Shown: piece after piece, positions 7,939 to 16,596 of the stretch
Layout of the letters: each line of letters opens with the position of its first letter
Numbering within the stretch: the stretch's first letter is position 1
DNA from: Williamsia maris
GTDB taxonomy: Bacteria > Actinomycetota > Actinomycetes > Mycobacteriales > Mycobacteriaceae
Reading direction: 5' to 3'
Assembly (NCBI RefSeq): GCF_024171815.1
Contig: NZ_JAMTCJ010000002.1
Location: forward strand, 992,001 to 1,056,000
Length of the DNA stretch: 64,000 nucleotides
Notes under the pieces: model-generated
What the model saw: only the letters and a program-made list of their open reading frames with translations
Told to the model about the DNA's origin: nothing
Databases searched by the model: none
Made by a program: the position numbers and the translations under genes

Positions 7939-8820
7939 ATGACTCCTCCGGTACCGACCACGACCCTCAACTCCGGACACTCCATCCCCCAGCTGGGACT
8001 CGGCGTGTGGCAGGCGGAGAACGACGAGACCGAGAAGGCGGTGGCCCACGCGATCGACGAGGCCGGCTACCGCCACATCGACACCGCGGCCGCCTACGGC
8101 AACGAGGAGGGCGTCGGGCGCGGCTTGGCGAGTTCGTCGGTGCCGCGCGAGGAGATCTTCCTGACCACCAAGCTGTGGAACGCCGACCAGGGCCACGACT
8201 CGACGCTGGCGGCGATCGACACGAGCCTGGGCAAACTGGGTGTCGAGTACGTCGACCTCTACCTCGTGCACTGGCCGCTGCAGGACAGCGAGCGGATGAA
8301 GCAGACGTGGTCGGCGATGGAGAAGATCGCCGAGTCGGGCAAAGCCCGCACGATCGGGGTGTGCAACTTCGAGCCACACCACCTCGAGGTGATCCGCGGC
8401 GACGGCGAGGTCGTCCCGGCGGTCGACCAGATCGAGCTGCACCCGCACCTGCCGCAGCAGGCCCTCCGCTCGTTCGCCGCGCAGCACGACATCGTCATCG
8501 AATCGTGGAGCCCGTTGGGCGGCACCAGCAACTCCGGCTGGGGCAAGGCGTCCAAGCCGAACACCCTGCTCGACGATCCGATCCTCGCGGCCATCGCCGA
8601 GAAGTACGAGAAGTCCATCGCGCAGGTCATCATCCGGTGGCACCTGCAGAACGATCTCGTCGTGATCCCGAAGTCGGTGCACGCCGAACGCATCTCGCAG
8701 AACATCGACGTGTTCGACTTCGCCCTCGACGACGAGGATCTGATGGAGATCGCCCGCCTCGACGACGGTGAGCGGGTGGGGCTTCATCCGGACGAGATGA
8801 ACCTCGGGGCGCCGGACTAG
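7939..8820 (+). CDS. Aldo/keto reductase
   Basis: A 293-residue NADPH-dependent TIM-barrel reductase. The catalytic tetrad is present: Asp48 (HIDTA), Tyr53 (AAYGNE), Lys78 (TTKLW) and His111 (VHWPL). The NADPH-binding IPKSVHAERI stretch is also intact. Length and motifs match the 2,5-diketo-gluconate-reductase-like branch common in actinobacteria. The physiological substrate is unknown; detoxification of methylglyoxal and related carbonyls is usual for this branch. It begins 20 bp after the response regulator but has its own probable leaderless promoter. Its stop codon is part of the probable pyc promoter. Confidence 0.9.
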   Translation: MTPPVPTTTLNSGHSIPQLGLGVWQAENDETEKAVAHAIDEAGYRHIDTAAAYGNEEGVGRGLASSSVPREEIFLTTKLWNADQGHDSTLAAIDTSLGKLGVEYVDLYLVHWPLQDSERMKQTWSAMEKIAESGKARTIGVCNFEPHHLEVIRGDGEVVPAVDQIELHPHLPQQALRSFAAQHDIVIESWSPLGGTSNSGWGKASKPNTLLDDPILAAIAEKYEKSIAQVIIRWHLQNDLVVIPKSVHAERISQNIDVFDFALDDEDLMEIARLDDGERVGLHPDEMNLGAPD

Positions 8821-8823
8821 GCT
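8818..8823 (+). promoter_or_regulatory. Leaderless-type -10 hexamer TAGGCT for pyc
   Basis: TAGGCT overlaps the TAG stop of the aldo/keto reductase gene and ends 8 nt before the pyc ATG at 8832. No ribosome site is present. It would give a leaderless or nearly leaderless pyc mRNA. Confidence 0.5.
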
Positions 8824-8831
8824 CTGTTTTC

Positions 8832-11800
8832 ATGTTCTCCAAGGTGTTGGTGGCCAACCGTGGCGAGATCGCCATCCGTGCATTCCGAGCGGCGTACGAG
8901 CTCGGGGTCGCCACCGTGGCGGTGTACCCGTTCGAGGACCGGAACTCGGTGCATCGCACCAAGGCCGACGAGTCCTACCAGATCGGTGACGAGGGCCATC
9001 CGGTCCGGACGTACCTGTCGGTGGAGGAGATCGTCGACGCCGCTCGCCGTACGGGCGCCGACGCGATCTACCCGGGATACGGGTTCCTGTCGGAGAACCC
9101 GGAGTTGGCCGCGGCCTGCGCCGAGGCCGGCATCACCTTCGTCGGACCGTCGTCGGAGATCCTGGAACTGACCGGCAACAAGGCGCGGGCGATCGCGGCG
9201 GCGAAGGCGGCGGGCCTTCCGGTGTTGGCGTCGTCGGAGCCGTCGACCGATGTCGATGCGTTGCTGACCGCCTCGGAGTCGATGACGTTCCCGGTGTTCG
9301 TCAAGGCGGTCGCCGGTGGTGGTGGTCGCGGTATGCGCCGGGTCGCCGATCCGGCCGGTCTGCGGGAGGCCATCGAGGCGGCCGCGCGCGAGGCGGAGTC
9401 GGCGTTCGGCGACGCGACGGTGTTCCTCGAGCAGGCGGTCATCGAGCCCCGGCACATCGAGGTCCAGATCCTCGCCGACACCCAGGGCAACGTGATGCAC
9501 CTGTTCGAGCGTGACTGCTCGGTGCAGCGGCGTCACCAGAAGGTGGTCGAGCTCGCTCCCGCACCGAACATCTCCGATGAGCTGCGCGACCGGTTGTGTT
9601 CCGACGCAGTCGCGTTCGCGAAGGAGATCAACTACTCGTGTGCGGGAACCGTGGAGTTCCTCGTCGACCGCGAGGGCCGGCACGTGTTCATCGAGATGAA
9701 CCCGCGCATCCAGGTCGAGCACACGGTGACCGAGGAGATCACCGACGTCGACCTGGTGCAGTCCCAGCTGCGGATCGCGGCGGGGGAGTCGCTCCAGGAT
9801 CTCGGACTTCGCCAGGAGGACATGGTGATCCGTGGTGCGGCGATGCAGTGCCGCATCACCACCGAGGACCCCGCCAACGGGTTCCGTCCCGACACCGGCC
9901 GCATCACGGCGTATCGCACCCCCGGCGGCGCGGGCATCCGACTCGACGGCGGGACCACCCTGGGCGCGGAGGTCTCGGCCTACTTCGACTCGATGTTGGT
10001 CAAGCTCACCTGCCGCGGACGCACCTTCGAGATGGCGGTGGCCCGGGCGCAACGGGCGTTGGCGGAGTTCCGTATTCGTGGTGTGTCCACCAACATCCCG
10101 TTCCTGCAGGGAGTGCTCGACGACGCCGACTTCCGGGCGGGGAAGGTGACGACCTCGTTCATCGAGGACCGTCCGCAGCTGCTGACCGCGCACGCCTCCG
10201 GCGACCGCGGCACGAAGATCCTGACCTACCTCGCCGACGTCACCGTCAACAAGCCGCACGGGGAACGTCCGTCGGCGGTGTACCCGCGCGACAAGCTGCC
10301 CGAGATCGACCTGACCGTGGCCCCGCCTGCGGGCAGCAAGCAGCGGCTGACGGAGCTCGGCCCCGAGGGGTTCGCGCGCTCGCTGCGTGAGCAGTCGGCG
10401 CTCGCGGTCACCGACACCACCTTCCGGGACGCGCACCAATCGCTGCTCGCGACGCGGGTACGGACCTCGGGTCTGCTCGGGGTCGCCGGACACGTCGCCC
10501 ACCTGACCCCGGAACTACTGTCGATCGAGGCGTGGGGTGGCGCGACCTACGATGTGGCGCTGCGCTTCCTGCACGAGGATCCGTGGGAGCGGCTCGCCGC
10601 GTTGCGTGAGGCCGTGCCCAACATCTGTCTGCAGATGCTGCTGCGTGGCCGCAACACCGTCGGCTACACCCCCTACCCCGACGACGTCGCGGCGGCGTTC
10701 GTGTCGGAGGCGGCGTCGACCGGCGTCGACATCTTCCGGATATTCGACGCGCTCAACAACATCGACCAGATGCGACCCGCCATCGACGCGGTACGCGACA
10801 CCGGGACGGCGGTCGCCGAGGTCGCGATGAGCTACACCGGTGACCTGTCGAATCCGGGCGAGAAGCTCTACACCCTCGACTACTACCTGCGCCTCGCTGA
10901 GCAGGCGGTCACCGCCGGTGCGCACATCCTGGCGATCAAGGACATGGCCGGCCTGCTGCGTGCGCCCGCGGCCACGACGCTGGTGTCGGCGTTGCGGTCC
11001 CGGTTCGACCTGCCGGTCCACGTGCACACCCACGACACCCCCGGCGGTCAGCTCGCGACCTACCTGGCGGCGTGGCAGGCGGGTGCCGACGCGGTCGACG
11101 GTGCCAGTGCTGCGATGGCGGGCACCACCTCACAGCCGGCGCTGTCGGCGATCGTCGCCGCGGCTGCACACACCGACCGCGACACCGGGCTCGACCTGCG
11201 CAACGTCTGCGACCTCGAGCCGTACTGGGAGGCGCTGCGGAAGGTGTACGCGCCGTTCGAGTCCGGACTCCCGTCACCGACCGGCCGCGTCTACACCCAC
11301 GAGATCCCCGGCGGGCAGCTGTCGAACCTGCGTCAGCAGGCCATCGCGCTGGGCCTGGGCGACCGTTTCGAGGACATCGAGTCCGCCTACGCCGACGCCG
11401 ACCGTCTCCTCGGCCGGGTCATCAAGGTGACGCCGTCGTCGAAGGTCGTCGGCGACCTCGCCCTGCACCTCGTCGGCGCCGGGGTGTCGGTGGAGGAGTT
11501 CGCCGCCGACCCGGGTCGTTTCGACATCCCGGACTCGGTGATCGGGTTCCTGCGCGGCGAGCTCGGCACGCCGGCCGGTGGGTGGCCGGAACCGTTCCGC
11601 ACCAAGGCCCTGGAGGGCCGGGGTACCGCCCGCCCGGTCGTCGAGCTCTCCGAACACGACACCCAGTTGCTCGGCGCCGACTCCTCGGCCCGCCGCGCGA
11701 CGTTGAACCGGCTGCTGTTCCCCGGCCCCACGTCGGAGTTCCTCGCCCACCGCGAGCAGTACGGCGACACCTCGTCGCTGTCGGCCAACCAGTTCTTCTA

Positions 11801-12236
11801 CGGCCTGCGCCAGGGCGACGAACACCGGGTGTCACTCGAACGCGGCGTCGAACTGCTCATCGGACTCGAGGCCATCTCCGAACCCGACGAGGCCGGTATG
11901 CGCACGGTGATGTGTATCCTCAACGGTCAGCTGCGTCCGGTGTCGGTGCGCGACCGGTCGATCACCGCCGACGTCCCGACGCTGGAGAAGGCCGACCGCA
12001 CCGATCCGTCGCACGTCGGTGCGCCGTTCTCCGGTGTGGTGACCCTCGTGGTCGGTGACGGCGACAGCGTCGAGGCCGGTGCCACGATCGCGACCATCGA
12101 GGCCATGAAGATGGAGGCCGCGATCACCGCACCCCGTGCGGGCACGGTCACCCGCGTCGCCATCAGCGGAGTGACGCAGGTCGAGGGCGGTGACCTGATC
12201 GCCGTCGTGGCCGTCGGCGACCGCACCGACGCCTGA
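8832..12236 (+). CDS. pyc: Pyruvate carboxylase
   Basis: A 1134-residue single-chain biotin enzyme converting pyruvate, bicarbonate and ATP to oxaloacetate, the main anaplerotic entry to the TCA cycle. In order: biotin carboxylase with ATP-grasp fold (~1-450, glycine-rich loop GGGGRGM, EMNPRIQVEHT), carboxyltransferase TIM barrel (~490-1000, starting TDTTFRDAHQSLLATR, with DMAG and HTHDT metal/substrate motifs), and the biotin carrier domain with biotinyl Lys1093 in EAMKMEA. All parts are full length. Having pyc next to the dicarboxylate uptake genes is consistent with C4 metabolism, but the genes have separate promoters. Confidence 0.97.
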   Translation: MFSKVLVANRGEIAIRAFRAAYELGVATVAVYPFEDRNSVHRTKADESYQIGDEGHPVRTYLSVEEIVDAARRTGADAIYPGYGFLSENPELAAACAEAGITFVGPSSEILELTGNKARAIAAAKAAGLPVLASSEPSTDVDALLTASESMTFPVFVKAVAGGGGRGMRRVADPAGLREAIEAAAREAESAFGDATVFLEQAVIEPRHIEVQILADTQGNVMHLFERDCSVQRRHQKVVELAPAPNISDELRDRLCSDAVAFAKEINYSCAGTVEFLVDREGRHVFIEMNPRIQVEHTVTEEITDVDLVQSQLRIAAGESLQDLGLRQEDMVIRGAAMQCRITTEDPANGFRPDTGRITAYRTPGGAGIRLDGGTTLGAEVSAYFDSMLVKLTCRGRTFEMAVARAQRALAEFRIRGVSTNIPFLQGVLDDADFRAGKVTTSFIEDRPQLLTAHASGDRGTKILTYLADVTVNKPHGERPSAVYPRDKLPEIDLTVAPPAGSKQRLTELGPEGFARSLREQSALAVTDTTFRDAHQSLLATRVRTSGLLGVAGHVAHLTPELLSIEAWGGATYDVALRFLHEDPWERLAALREAVPNICLQMLLRGRNTVGYTPYPDDVAAAFVSEAASTGVDIFRIFDALNNIDQMRPAIDAVRDTGTAVAEVAMSYTGDLSNPGEKLYTLDYYLRLAEQAVTAGAHILAIKDMAGLLRAPAATTLVSALRSRFDLPVHVHTHDTPGGQLATYLAAWQAGADAVDGASAAMAGTTSQPALSAIVAAAAHTDRDTGLDLRNVCDLEPYWEALRKVYAPFESGLPSPTGRVYTHEIPGGQLSNLRQQAIALGLGDRFEDIESAYADADRLLGRVIKVTPSSKVVGDLALHLVGAGVSVEEFAADPGRFDIPDSVIGFLRGELGTPAGGWPEPFRTKALEGRGTARPVVELSEHDTQLLGADSSARRATLNRLLFPGPTSEFLAHREQYGDTSSLSANQFFYGLRQGDEHRVSLERGVELLIGLEAISEPDEAGMRTVMCILNGQLRPVSVRDRSITADVPTLEKADRTDPSHVGAPFSGVVTLVVGDGDSVEAGATIATIEAMKMEAAITAPRAGTVTRVAISGVTQVEGGDLIAVVAVGDRTDA

Positions 12237-12240
12237 CCCC

Positions 12241-12344
12241 GCAGTTGGGCACGTAACTCCGCCAGTTGGGCACGTAACTCCGCCAGTTGGGCACGTAACT
12301 CCGCCAGTTGGGCACGTAACTTCGCCAGTTGGGCACCTGACGAC
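12241..12344 (+). repeat. 21-bp tandem repeat array A (5 units)
   Basis: Five consecutive units of a 21-bp sequence, consensus GCCAGTTGGGCACGTAACTC plus C, start 5 bp after the pyc stop. Units 2 and 3 are identical, unit 1 lacks one base, unit 4 has one change, and the last has a diverged end. Each unit has a short AGTT...AACT dyad. The array is the reverse complement of the array at 12948-13073 on the other side of the DUF308 gene. Confidence 0.95.
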
Positions 12345-12369
12345 GGGTGGGATCCGGTCCCGTCGGCGA

Positions 12370-12375
12370 TAGGCT
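12370..12375 (+). promoter_or_regulatory. Leaderless-type -10 hexamer TAGGCT
   Basis: TAGGCT ends 6 nt before the ATG of the DUF308 gene, with no ribosome-binding sequence. The hexamer lies 26 bp downstream of repeat array A. Confidence 0.5.
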
Positions 12376-12381
12376 GGTGCC

Positions 12382-12936
12382 ATGACCACGCCCACCACCA
12401 CCCCGCACTTTCCCGACCAGATCCGCAACGCGGTCCGCGCCGGCCTCATCTCCACCTCGGTGCTGGGCATCGTGCTCGGCATCATCGCTCTGGTGTGGCC
12501 CGGCCCCACCCTGCTCGTGGTCGCCGTGCTGTTCGGCATCTCACTCATCCTGACCGGGGCCTACCGGCTGTCGATCGCGTTCTCCGCCAAGGGCTTGCCG
12601 ACCGGCCTGCGCGTCGTGTTCGGCGTCGTCGGTGCGATCATCCTCATCGCCGGAGTGCTCTGCCTCTTCGACCCGGCCGAGTCACTGGTGCTGCTCGCCA
12701 TCGTGATCGGTGTCGGATGGATCTTCCAGGGGGTCCACGACCTGATGTCGGATCGCACCGGCACACACAACGTGCCGCGGTGGGTGATGGTGCTCTCGGG
12801 CGCGATCTCGATCATCGCCGGCATCGTCGTGATCACCCTGCCCGGCCTCGCCATCGGCACGTTCATCACCTTCGGCGCGATCCTGCTGATCGTCGTCAGC
12901 GTCGTGAACCTGCTGACCCTGCCCCGCAAGGTCTGA
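12382..12936 (+). CDS. DUF308/HdeD-like membrane protein
   Basis: A 184-residue protein with six predicted membrane helices arranged as three pairs, each rich in Gly, Ile and Val (for example LGIVLGIIALVWPGPTLLVVA near residue 35 and an SLILTGAYRL turn). This pattern, including the WPGPTLL turn after helix one, is that of the HdeD/DUF308 family. E. coli HdeD is linked to acid resistance; no function is established for actinobacterial members. The gene is bracketed by two inverted arrays of the same 21-bp repeat and probably has a leaderless transcript. The N-terminal MTTPTTTPHFP segment is not conserved family sequence. Confidence 0.8.
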   Translation: MTTPTTTPHFPDQIRNAVRAGLISTSVLGIVLGIIALVWPGPTLLVVAVLFGISLILTGAYRLSIAFSAKGLPTGLRVVFGVVGAIILIAGVLCLFDPAESLVLLAIVIGVGWIFQGVHDLMSDRTGTHNVPRWVMVLSGAISIIAGIVVITLPGLAIGTFITFGAILLIVVSVVNLLTLPRKV

Positions 12937-12947
12937 CACACGGGTCC

Positions 12948-13073
12948 TGCCCAACTGCGGTGGTTACGTGCCCAACTGCGGTGGTTACGTGCCCAACTGG
13001 CGGAGTTAGGTGCCCAACTGCGGTGGTTACGTGCCCAACTGGCGGAGTTTGGTGCCCAACTGGCGGGGTGTCA
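12948..13073 (-). repeat. 21-bp tandem repeat array B (6 units, inverted to A)
   Basis: Six consecutive 21-bp units, read on the plus strand as TGCCCAACTGCGGTGGTTACG or the variant TGCCCAACTGGCGGAGTTAGG. They are the reverse complement of the units at 12241-12344. Two sub-types (CGGTGGTTACG and GCGGAGTT endings) alternate. The last unit reaches into the stop codon of the xanthine dehydrogenase gene on the minus strand, so the array also forms the 3' end of that operon. Confidence 0.95.
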
Positions 13074-15782
13074 GGGGTTCGGGGACTGCAGGGCCTCCCA
13101 CACCCGGGCCGGGTTCATCGGCAGCTGAAACACCCTGGCGCCCAACGCGTCCCGGATGGCGTTGGCCAACGCCGGGGCCACCGGGTTGTACGGCGACTCG
13201 CTCATCGACTTCGCGCCGGACGGCCCCATCCGGTCGTAGGTGTCGGCGAACAGGACCTCGGTGTCGGGCGCATCCGACAGCCTCGGGATGTGGTAATTCC
13301 GGAAGATGTCGGTGGTGACGACCCCCTCGCGCAGGATCATCTCCTCGTAGAGCGCCGACCCGATGGCCTGCACCACGCCGCCCTCGACCTGTCCCCGACA
13401 CTGCTGGGGGTTGAGAACCACGCCGGCGTCCGCGGCTTGGATCGACTGCAGGATCCGCACCCGACCCGTCGGCAGGTGCACGGCGACCCGGAACGCCTGG
13501 ACGTTGAACGCCACCGACCGCGGCGTCCCGTCGTGGTGACCGTCGACCACGATGCCCCCGGCGCCGGCGACCGTCGCGAGATCCACGGTCGCCGAGCCGT
13601 GGTGGACACCGACCCCGTCGAGGCGGCAGGCGGCGGTATCCGCGCCGAGTTCCGCAGCGCCGGCCGCGATGATCCGCGTGGCGAGCTCCCGGCACGCGGC
13701 CTGGACAGCCGACCCGGCGACGACGGTCCCCGCCGATCCGAACGCACCCGTGTCGTGGCCGACGGCGTCGGTGTCGCCGCCACGGATCGCGACGGCGGTG
13801 GGCCGGGTGTGCAGGGCGTCGGCCGCGAGCTGTGCGTGCACCGTCGTCGTGCCGTTGCCGAACTCCGCGGTGCCGACGGAGACCAGATACGTTCCGCCGC
13901 TGAGTAGCTCCACCCGGACGTCGGCGATGTGACCGCGCGGTGGGATGGTGGCGATCATCGACGCCGCCATGCCCTCGCCGACACGCCACTGCGGATCAAC
14001 GGTCAGATCGGCACCGTCGACGCGGGTGCCGTTGCGCTCGGGAACCGTGGCGCCCGACCGCAAGGCGTCCTGCGCCAGCGTCAGACACTGGTCGAGCCCG
14101 TAACTGCCGAAATCGAGATCGCCCTCCTCGACCTCCCACGCGACGAAATCGTCACCGGGGACGACGACGTTGCGCCGGCGGAGGTCGAACGGGTCGATGT
14201 CCAACGCGCGGGCGAGGTCGTCGAGTGCGCTCTCGATACCGAAGATGATCTGCCCCAGCCCGTATCCGCGGAAGGCTCCGGACGGGAGGTTGTTGGTGTA
14301 CGCCGTTCGCGCGTCCACCCGCTTGTTCGCGCAGCGGTACAGCGCCACGGATTCGTTGCAGCCGTGGAACATCACGCCGGGGCTGTGATTGCCGTAGGCG
14401 CCCGCGTCGGACACGACATCCACCGCGAGCGCGGTCAGGACCCCGTCGACACCGGCGGCGACGGTCACGTCCAACCGCATCGGGTGGCGGCACGGCGCGA
14501 TCGTGAACTGGTCGGTGCGGCTCAGCTCCCAGACCACCGGGCGACCGGTCCGCAGAACGCCGAGCAGCACCACGTCCTCGGTGATCAGTTCCTGCTTTGC
14601 GCCGAACGCGCCGCCGATCCGCGGGGCGACGACCCGCACCCGGTCGCGGTCGATGCCGAAGATGTGGCTGAGCTCGTCGCGGACGAGGAACGGCACCTGC
14701 GTGCTGGACCGGACGACGTACCGTCCGTCCTCGTCGCGCCAGGCGACGGCACCGTGGGTCTCGAGGTGCGCATGCTGCACGCGTGCGGTCTGGAACGATC
14801 CGCGGATCACGGCGCCGTCGGCCTCCGCCGCGGCCACACCGGCGGCGACGTCCCCGACCTCGCCGTGCACCTCGGCCACGAGGTTGCGGGCCGGGTCGGC
14901 GATGCGGGCCTCGGCGCCCTTGTCGCCATGGACGAGTGGCGCTTCCGGTGCCAAGGCCTCGATGGGGTCGAAGACGGCGTCGAGGACTGCGTACTCCACG
15001 TCGATGAGCGCCATGGCCCGGTGCGCCTCGGTGAGGCTGTCGGCGATCACCGCGGCCACGCGCTGTCCGGTGTAGCGGACCCGTCGGTCGAAGATGCGGC
15101 TGTCGTCGGGATCGTCGGTGCGCGAGTGGTGCCGCGCGGTGGAGAACGCGATACCCGGGTCGTCGCGATGGGTGAGCACGGCGCGCACACCCGGTGCCGT
15201 CTCTGCGCGCGTGGTGTCGATCGAGAAGATCTCCGCGTGCGCGTGCGGGCTCCCGAGGATCGCGACATGACCGGCGTCGGTCGGGATCTCGTCCATCGTG
15301 TAGCGCTCGGTCCCGGTGACCACGCGAGCGCCGGCCGGTGCGCGCGCCGAGTCGTCGGCCGTCCCCGTGCCGCAGATCGCCTCCCGGATACCGCGGTATC
15401 CCGTGCAGCGACACAGGTTTCCCTTGATGGACCGGTCGAGGTCGGCGACACGATCGGCGTCGAAGGTCGAGGCGGTCAGCACCATCCCCGCGGTGCAGAA
15501 CCCGCACTGGAAGCCGGCGGACGCGATGAACCGTTCCTGCATCGGGTGCAGATGATCCGGGGTACCGAGACCGGCGACCGTGGTGATCTCGGCGTCGGTC
15601 GCCCGGAACGCGGGCACCAGACACGAATGCTGCACGTGGCCGTCGACGAGCACCGAACACGCGCCGCAATCGCCGGAGTCGCAGCCCTTCTTGACCTCGA
15701 CGTTGCCGTGCTCACGCAGGTACGTGCGCAGACACTGCCCCGGCCGCGGCTCGTCGTCGACCGTCGTCCCGTTGACCTTCAC
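13071..15782 (-). CDS. Xanthine dehydrogenase, fused [2Fe-2S] and molybdopterin subunits
   Basis: A 903-residue chain that joins the small iron-sulfur subunit to the large molybdenum subunit. Residues ~1-150 hold two [2Fe-2S] sites: plant-type Cys34, Cys39, Cys42, Cys54 and the C-terminal type Cys93, Cys96, Cys124, Cys126. From ~150 on is the aldehyde-oxidase/xanthine-dehydrogenase Mo domain with IGGAFGAKQE, AFRGYG and, near the end, a Glu in GAKSMSESPYN positioned like the catalytic base. It oxidises hypoxanthine/xanthine towards urate together with the FAD subunit. The GTG start overlaps the FAD-subunit stop by 4 bp. Context with deaminases, uricase and a purine permease supports a purine rather than aldehyde substrate. 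Confidence 0.88.
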   Translation of the reverse strand: MKVNGTTVDDEPRPGQCLRTYLREHGNVEVKKGCDSGDCGACSVLVDGHVQHSCLVPAFRATDAEITTVAGLGTPDHLHPMQERFIASAGFQCGFCTAGMVLTASTFDADRVADLDRSIKGNLCRCTGYRGIREAICGTGTADDSARAPAGARVVTGTERYTMDEIPTDAGHVAILGSPHAHAEIFSIDTTRAETAPGVRAVLTHRDDPGIAFSTARHHSRTDDPDDSRIFDRRVRYTGQRVAAVIADSLTEAHRAMALIDVEYAVLDAVFDPIEALAPEAPLVHGDKGAEARIADPARNLVAEVHGEVGDVAAGVAAAEADGAVIRGSFQTARVQHAHLETHGAVAWRDEDGRYVVRSSTQVPFLVRDELSHIFGIDRDRVRVVAPRIGGAFGAKQELITEDVVLLGVLRTGRPVVWELSRTDQFTIAPCRHPMRLDVTVAAGVDGVLTALAVDVVSDAGAYGNHSPGVMFHGCNESVALYRCANKRVDARTAYTNNLPSGAFRGYGLGQIIFGIESALDDLARALDIDPFDLRRRNVVVPGDDFVAWEVEEGDLDFGSYGLDQCLTLAQDALRSGATVPERNGTRVDGADLTVDPQWRVGEGMAASMIATIPPRGHIADVRVELLSGGTYLVSVGTAEFGNGTTTVHAQLAADALHTRPTAVAIRGGDTDAVGHDTGAFGSAGTVVAGSAVQAACRELATRIIAAGAAELGADTAACRLDGVGVHHGSATVDLATVAGAGGIVVDGHHDGTPRSVAFNVQAFRVAVHLPTGRVRILQSIQAADAGVVLNPQQCRGQVEGGVVQAIGSALYEEMILREGVVTTDIFRNYHIPRLSDAPDTEVLFADTYDRMGPSGAKSMSESPYNPVAPALANAIRDALGARVFQLPMNPARVWEALQSPNP

Positions 15783-16588
15783 GACGTCACCTCGGCGACG
15801 GCGTCGCCGACGAGGTACTCCGTCACCGACACCCGCCAGGGCGCGGTGCCGTGCGCATCGGTGTGGAAACCGTCGGCCGGGATCGCCGCGAGCACTTGTC
15901 GCGCGATGACGGCGGGGTCGGTGGAGGCGACCTCGAGCACGTACGGACGGCGGGTCGCCGCGGTCACCGACACCACGACGCCGGTCGGGGTGCGTCGTGC
16001 GATGACGACCGCCCCGGACCGCCCGAGGTGGGCATAGGAGGCCTTGCGCAGGGCGGTTCGCTGGACGAGTGCCGCCGCCGGGAACCGGATCGAGCGCAGC
16101 ACGTCACCCGTCGCCAGGGAGGTCTGCGCGTTGCCGGTGACGATCTCGGCGGTGCTGTGCACGCTGTCGCTGCCGTCGGCATGCCACACCAGCAGTTCCG
16201 CGTCGAGCGCGGAACACATCGAGATCATCGCGCCCGCAGGTAGACCCAGGCAGATGTTGCCGCCCACGGTGGCCGTGTGCCAGATCTTGTAGGACGCCAA
16301 CAGGGTGTGCGCGCTCTGCTCGAACAGCGGTGCCGCCCGCCAGTGCGCCGGGTACGCGGCGGTGATCAGACGCTCGATGGTGCAGGTCGCGCCGATCTCG
16401 AGGCCGTCGTCGTCGATGACGAGATCGGGCCAGTCGAGTGCGGTGAGATCGACCAGCCGTCGCAGCGAGGGATTCGGGTCGCTCATCAACGACGTCCCGC
16501 CGGCGAGCAGCCCGTCGTGGCCGTCCAGGCCGGCCAACTCGTCCCGCGCCCGTGGCCGCAGGACCGATGTCACCCCGTGTAGATCCAT
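15779..16588 (-). CDS. Xanthine dehydrogenase FAD-binding subunit
   Basis: A 269-residue CO-dehydrogenase-flavoprotein/XdhB-like subunit. It has the FAD pyrophosphate motif GLLAGGTSLM near residue 30 and the second flavin loop TVGGNICLGLPAG around 115, followed by the usual C-terminal subdomain. It passes electrons from the iron-sulfur centres of the Mo subunit to NAD. The ATG at 16588 gives the family-typical N-terminus; the open frame further upstream runs antisense through the neighbouring gene. It starts 8 bp after the 8-oxoguanine deaminase stop and ends overlapping the Mo-subunit start, so the three genes form one operon. Confidence 0.9.
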   Translation of the reverse strand: MDLHGVTSVLRPRARDELAGLDGHDGLLAGGTSLMSDPNPSLRRLVDLTALDWPDLVIDDDGLEIGATCTIERLITAAYPAHWRAAPLFEQSAHTLLASYKIWHTATVGGNICLGLPAGAMISMCSALDAELLVWHADGSDSVHSTAEIVTGNAQTSLATGDVLRSIRFPAAALVQRTALRKASYAHLGRSGAVVIARRTPTGVVVSVTAATRRPYVLEVASTDPAVIARQVLAAIPADGFHTDAHGTAPWRVSVTEYLVGDAVAEVTS

Positions 16589-16596
16589 GTCGCGAC

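Noticed and set aside
12241-13073. 21-bp tandem repeats as a possible CRISPR array
   Set aside because: Units are directly adjacent with no variable spacers, the two blocks are inverted, and no cas gene is present.
12495-13907. Frame with Cys-Pro-Thr repeats (TCPTAVVTCPTGG type)
   Set aside because: The repeats come from reading the 21-bp array B; the flanking parts are shadows of the DUF308 and xanthine dehydrogenase genes.
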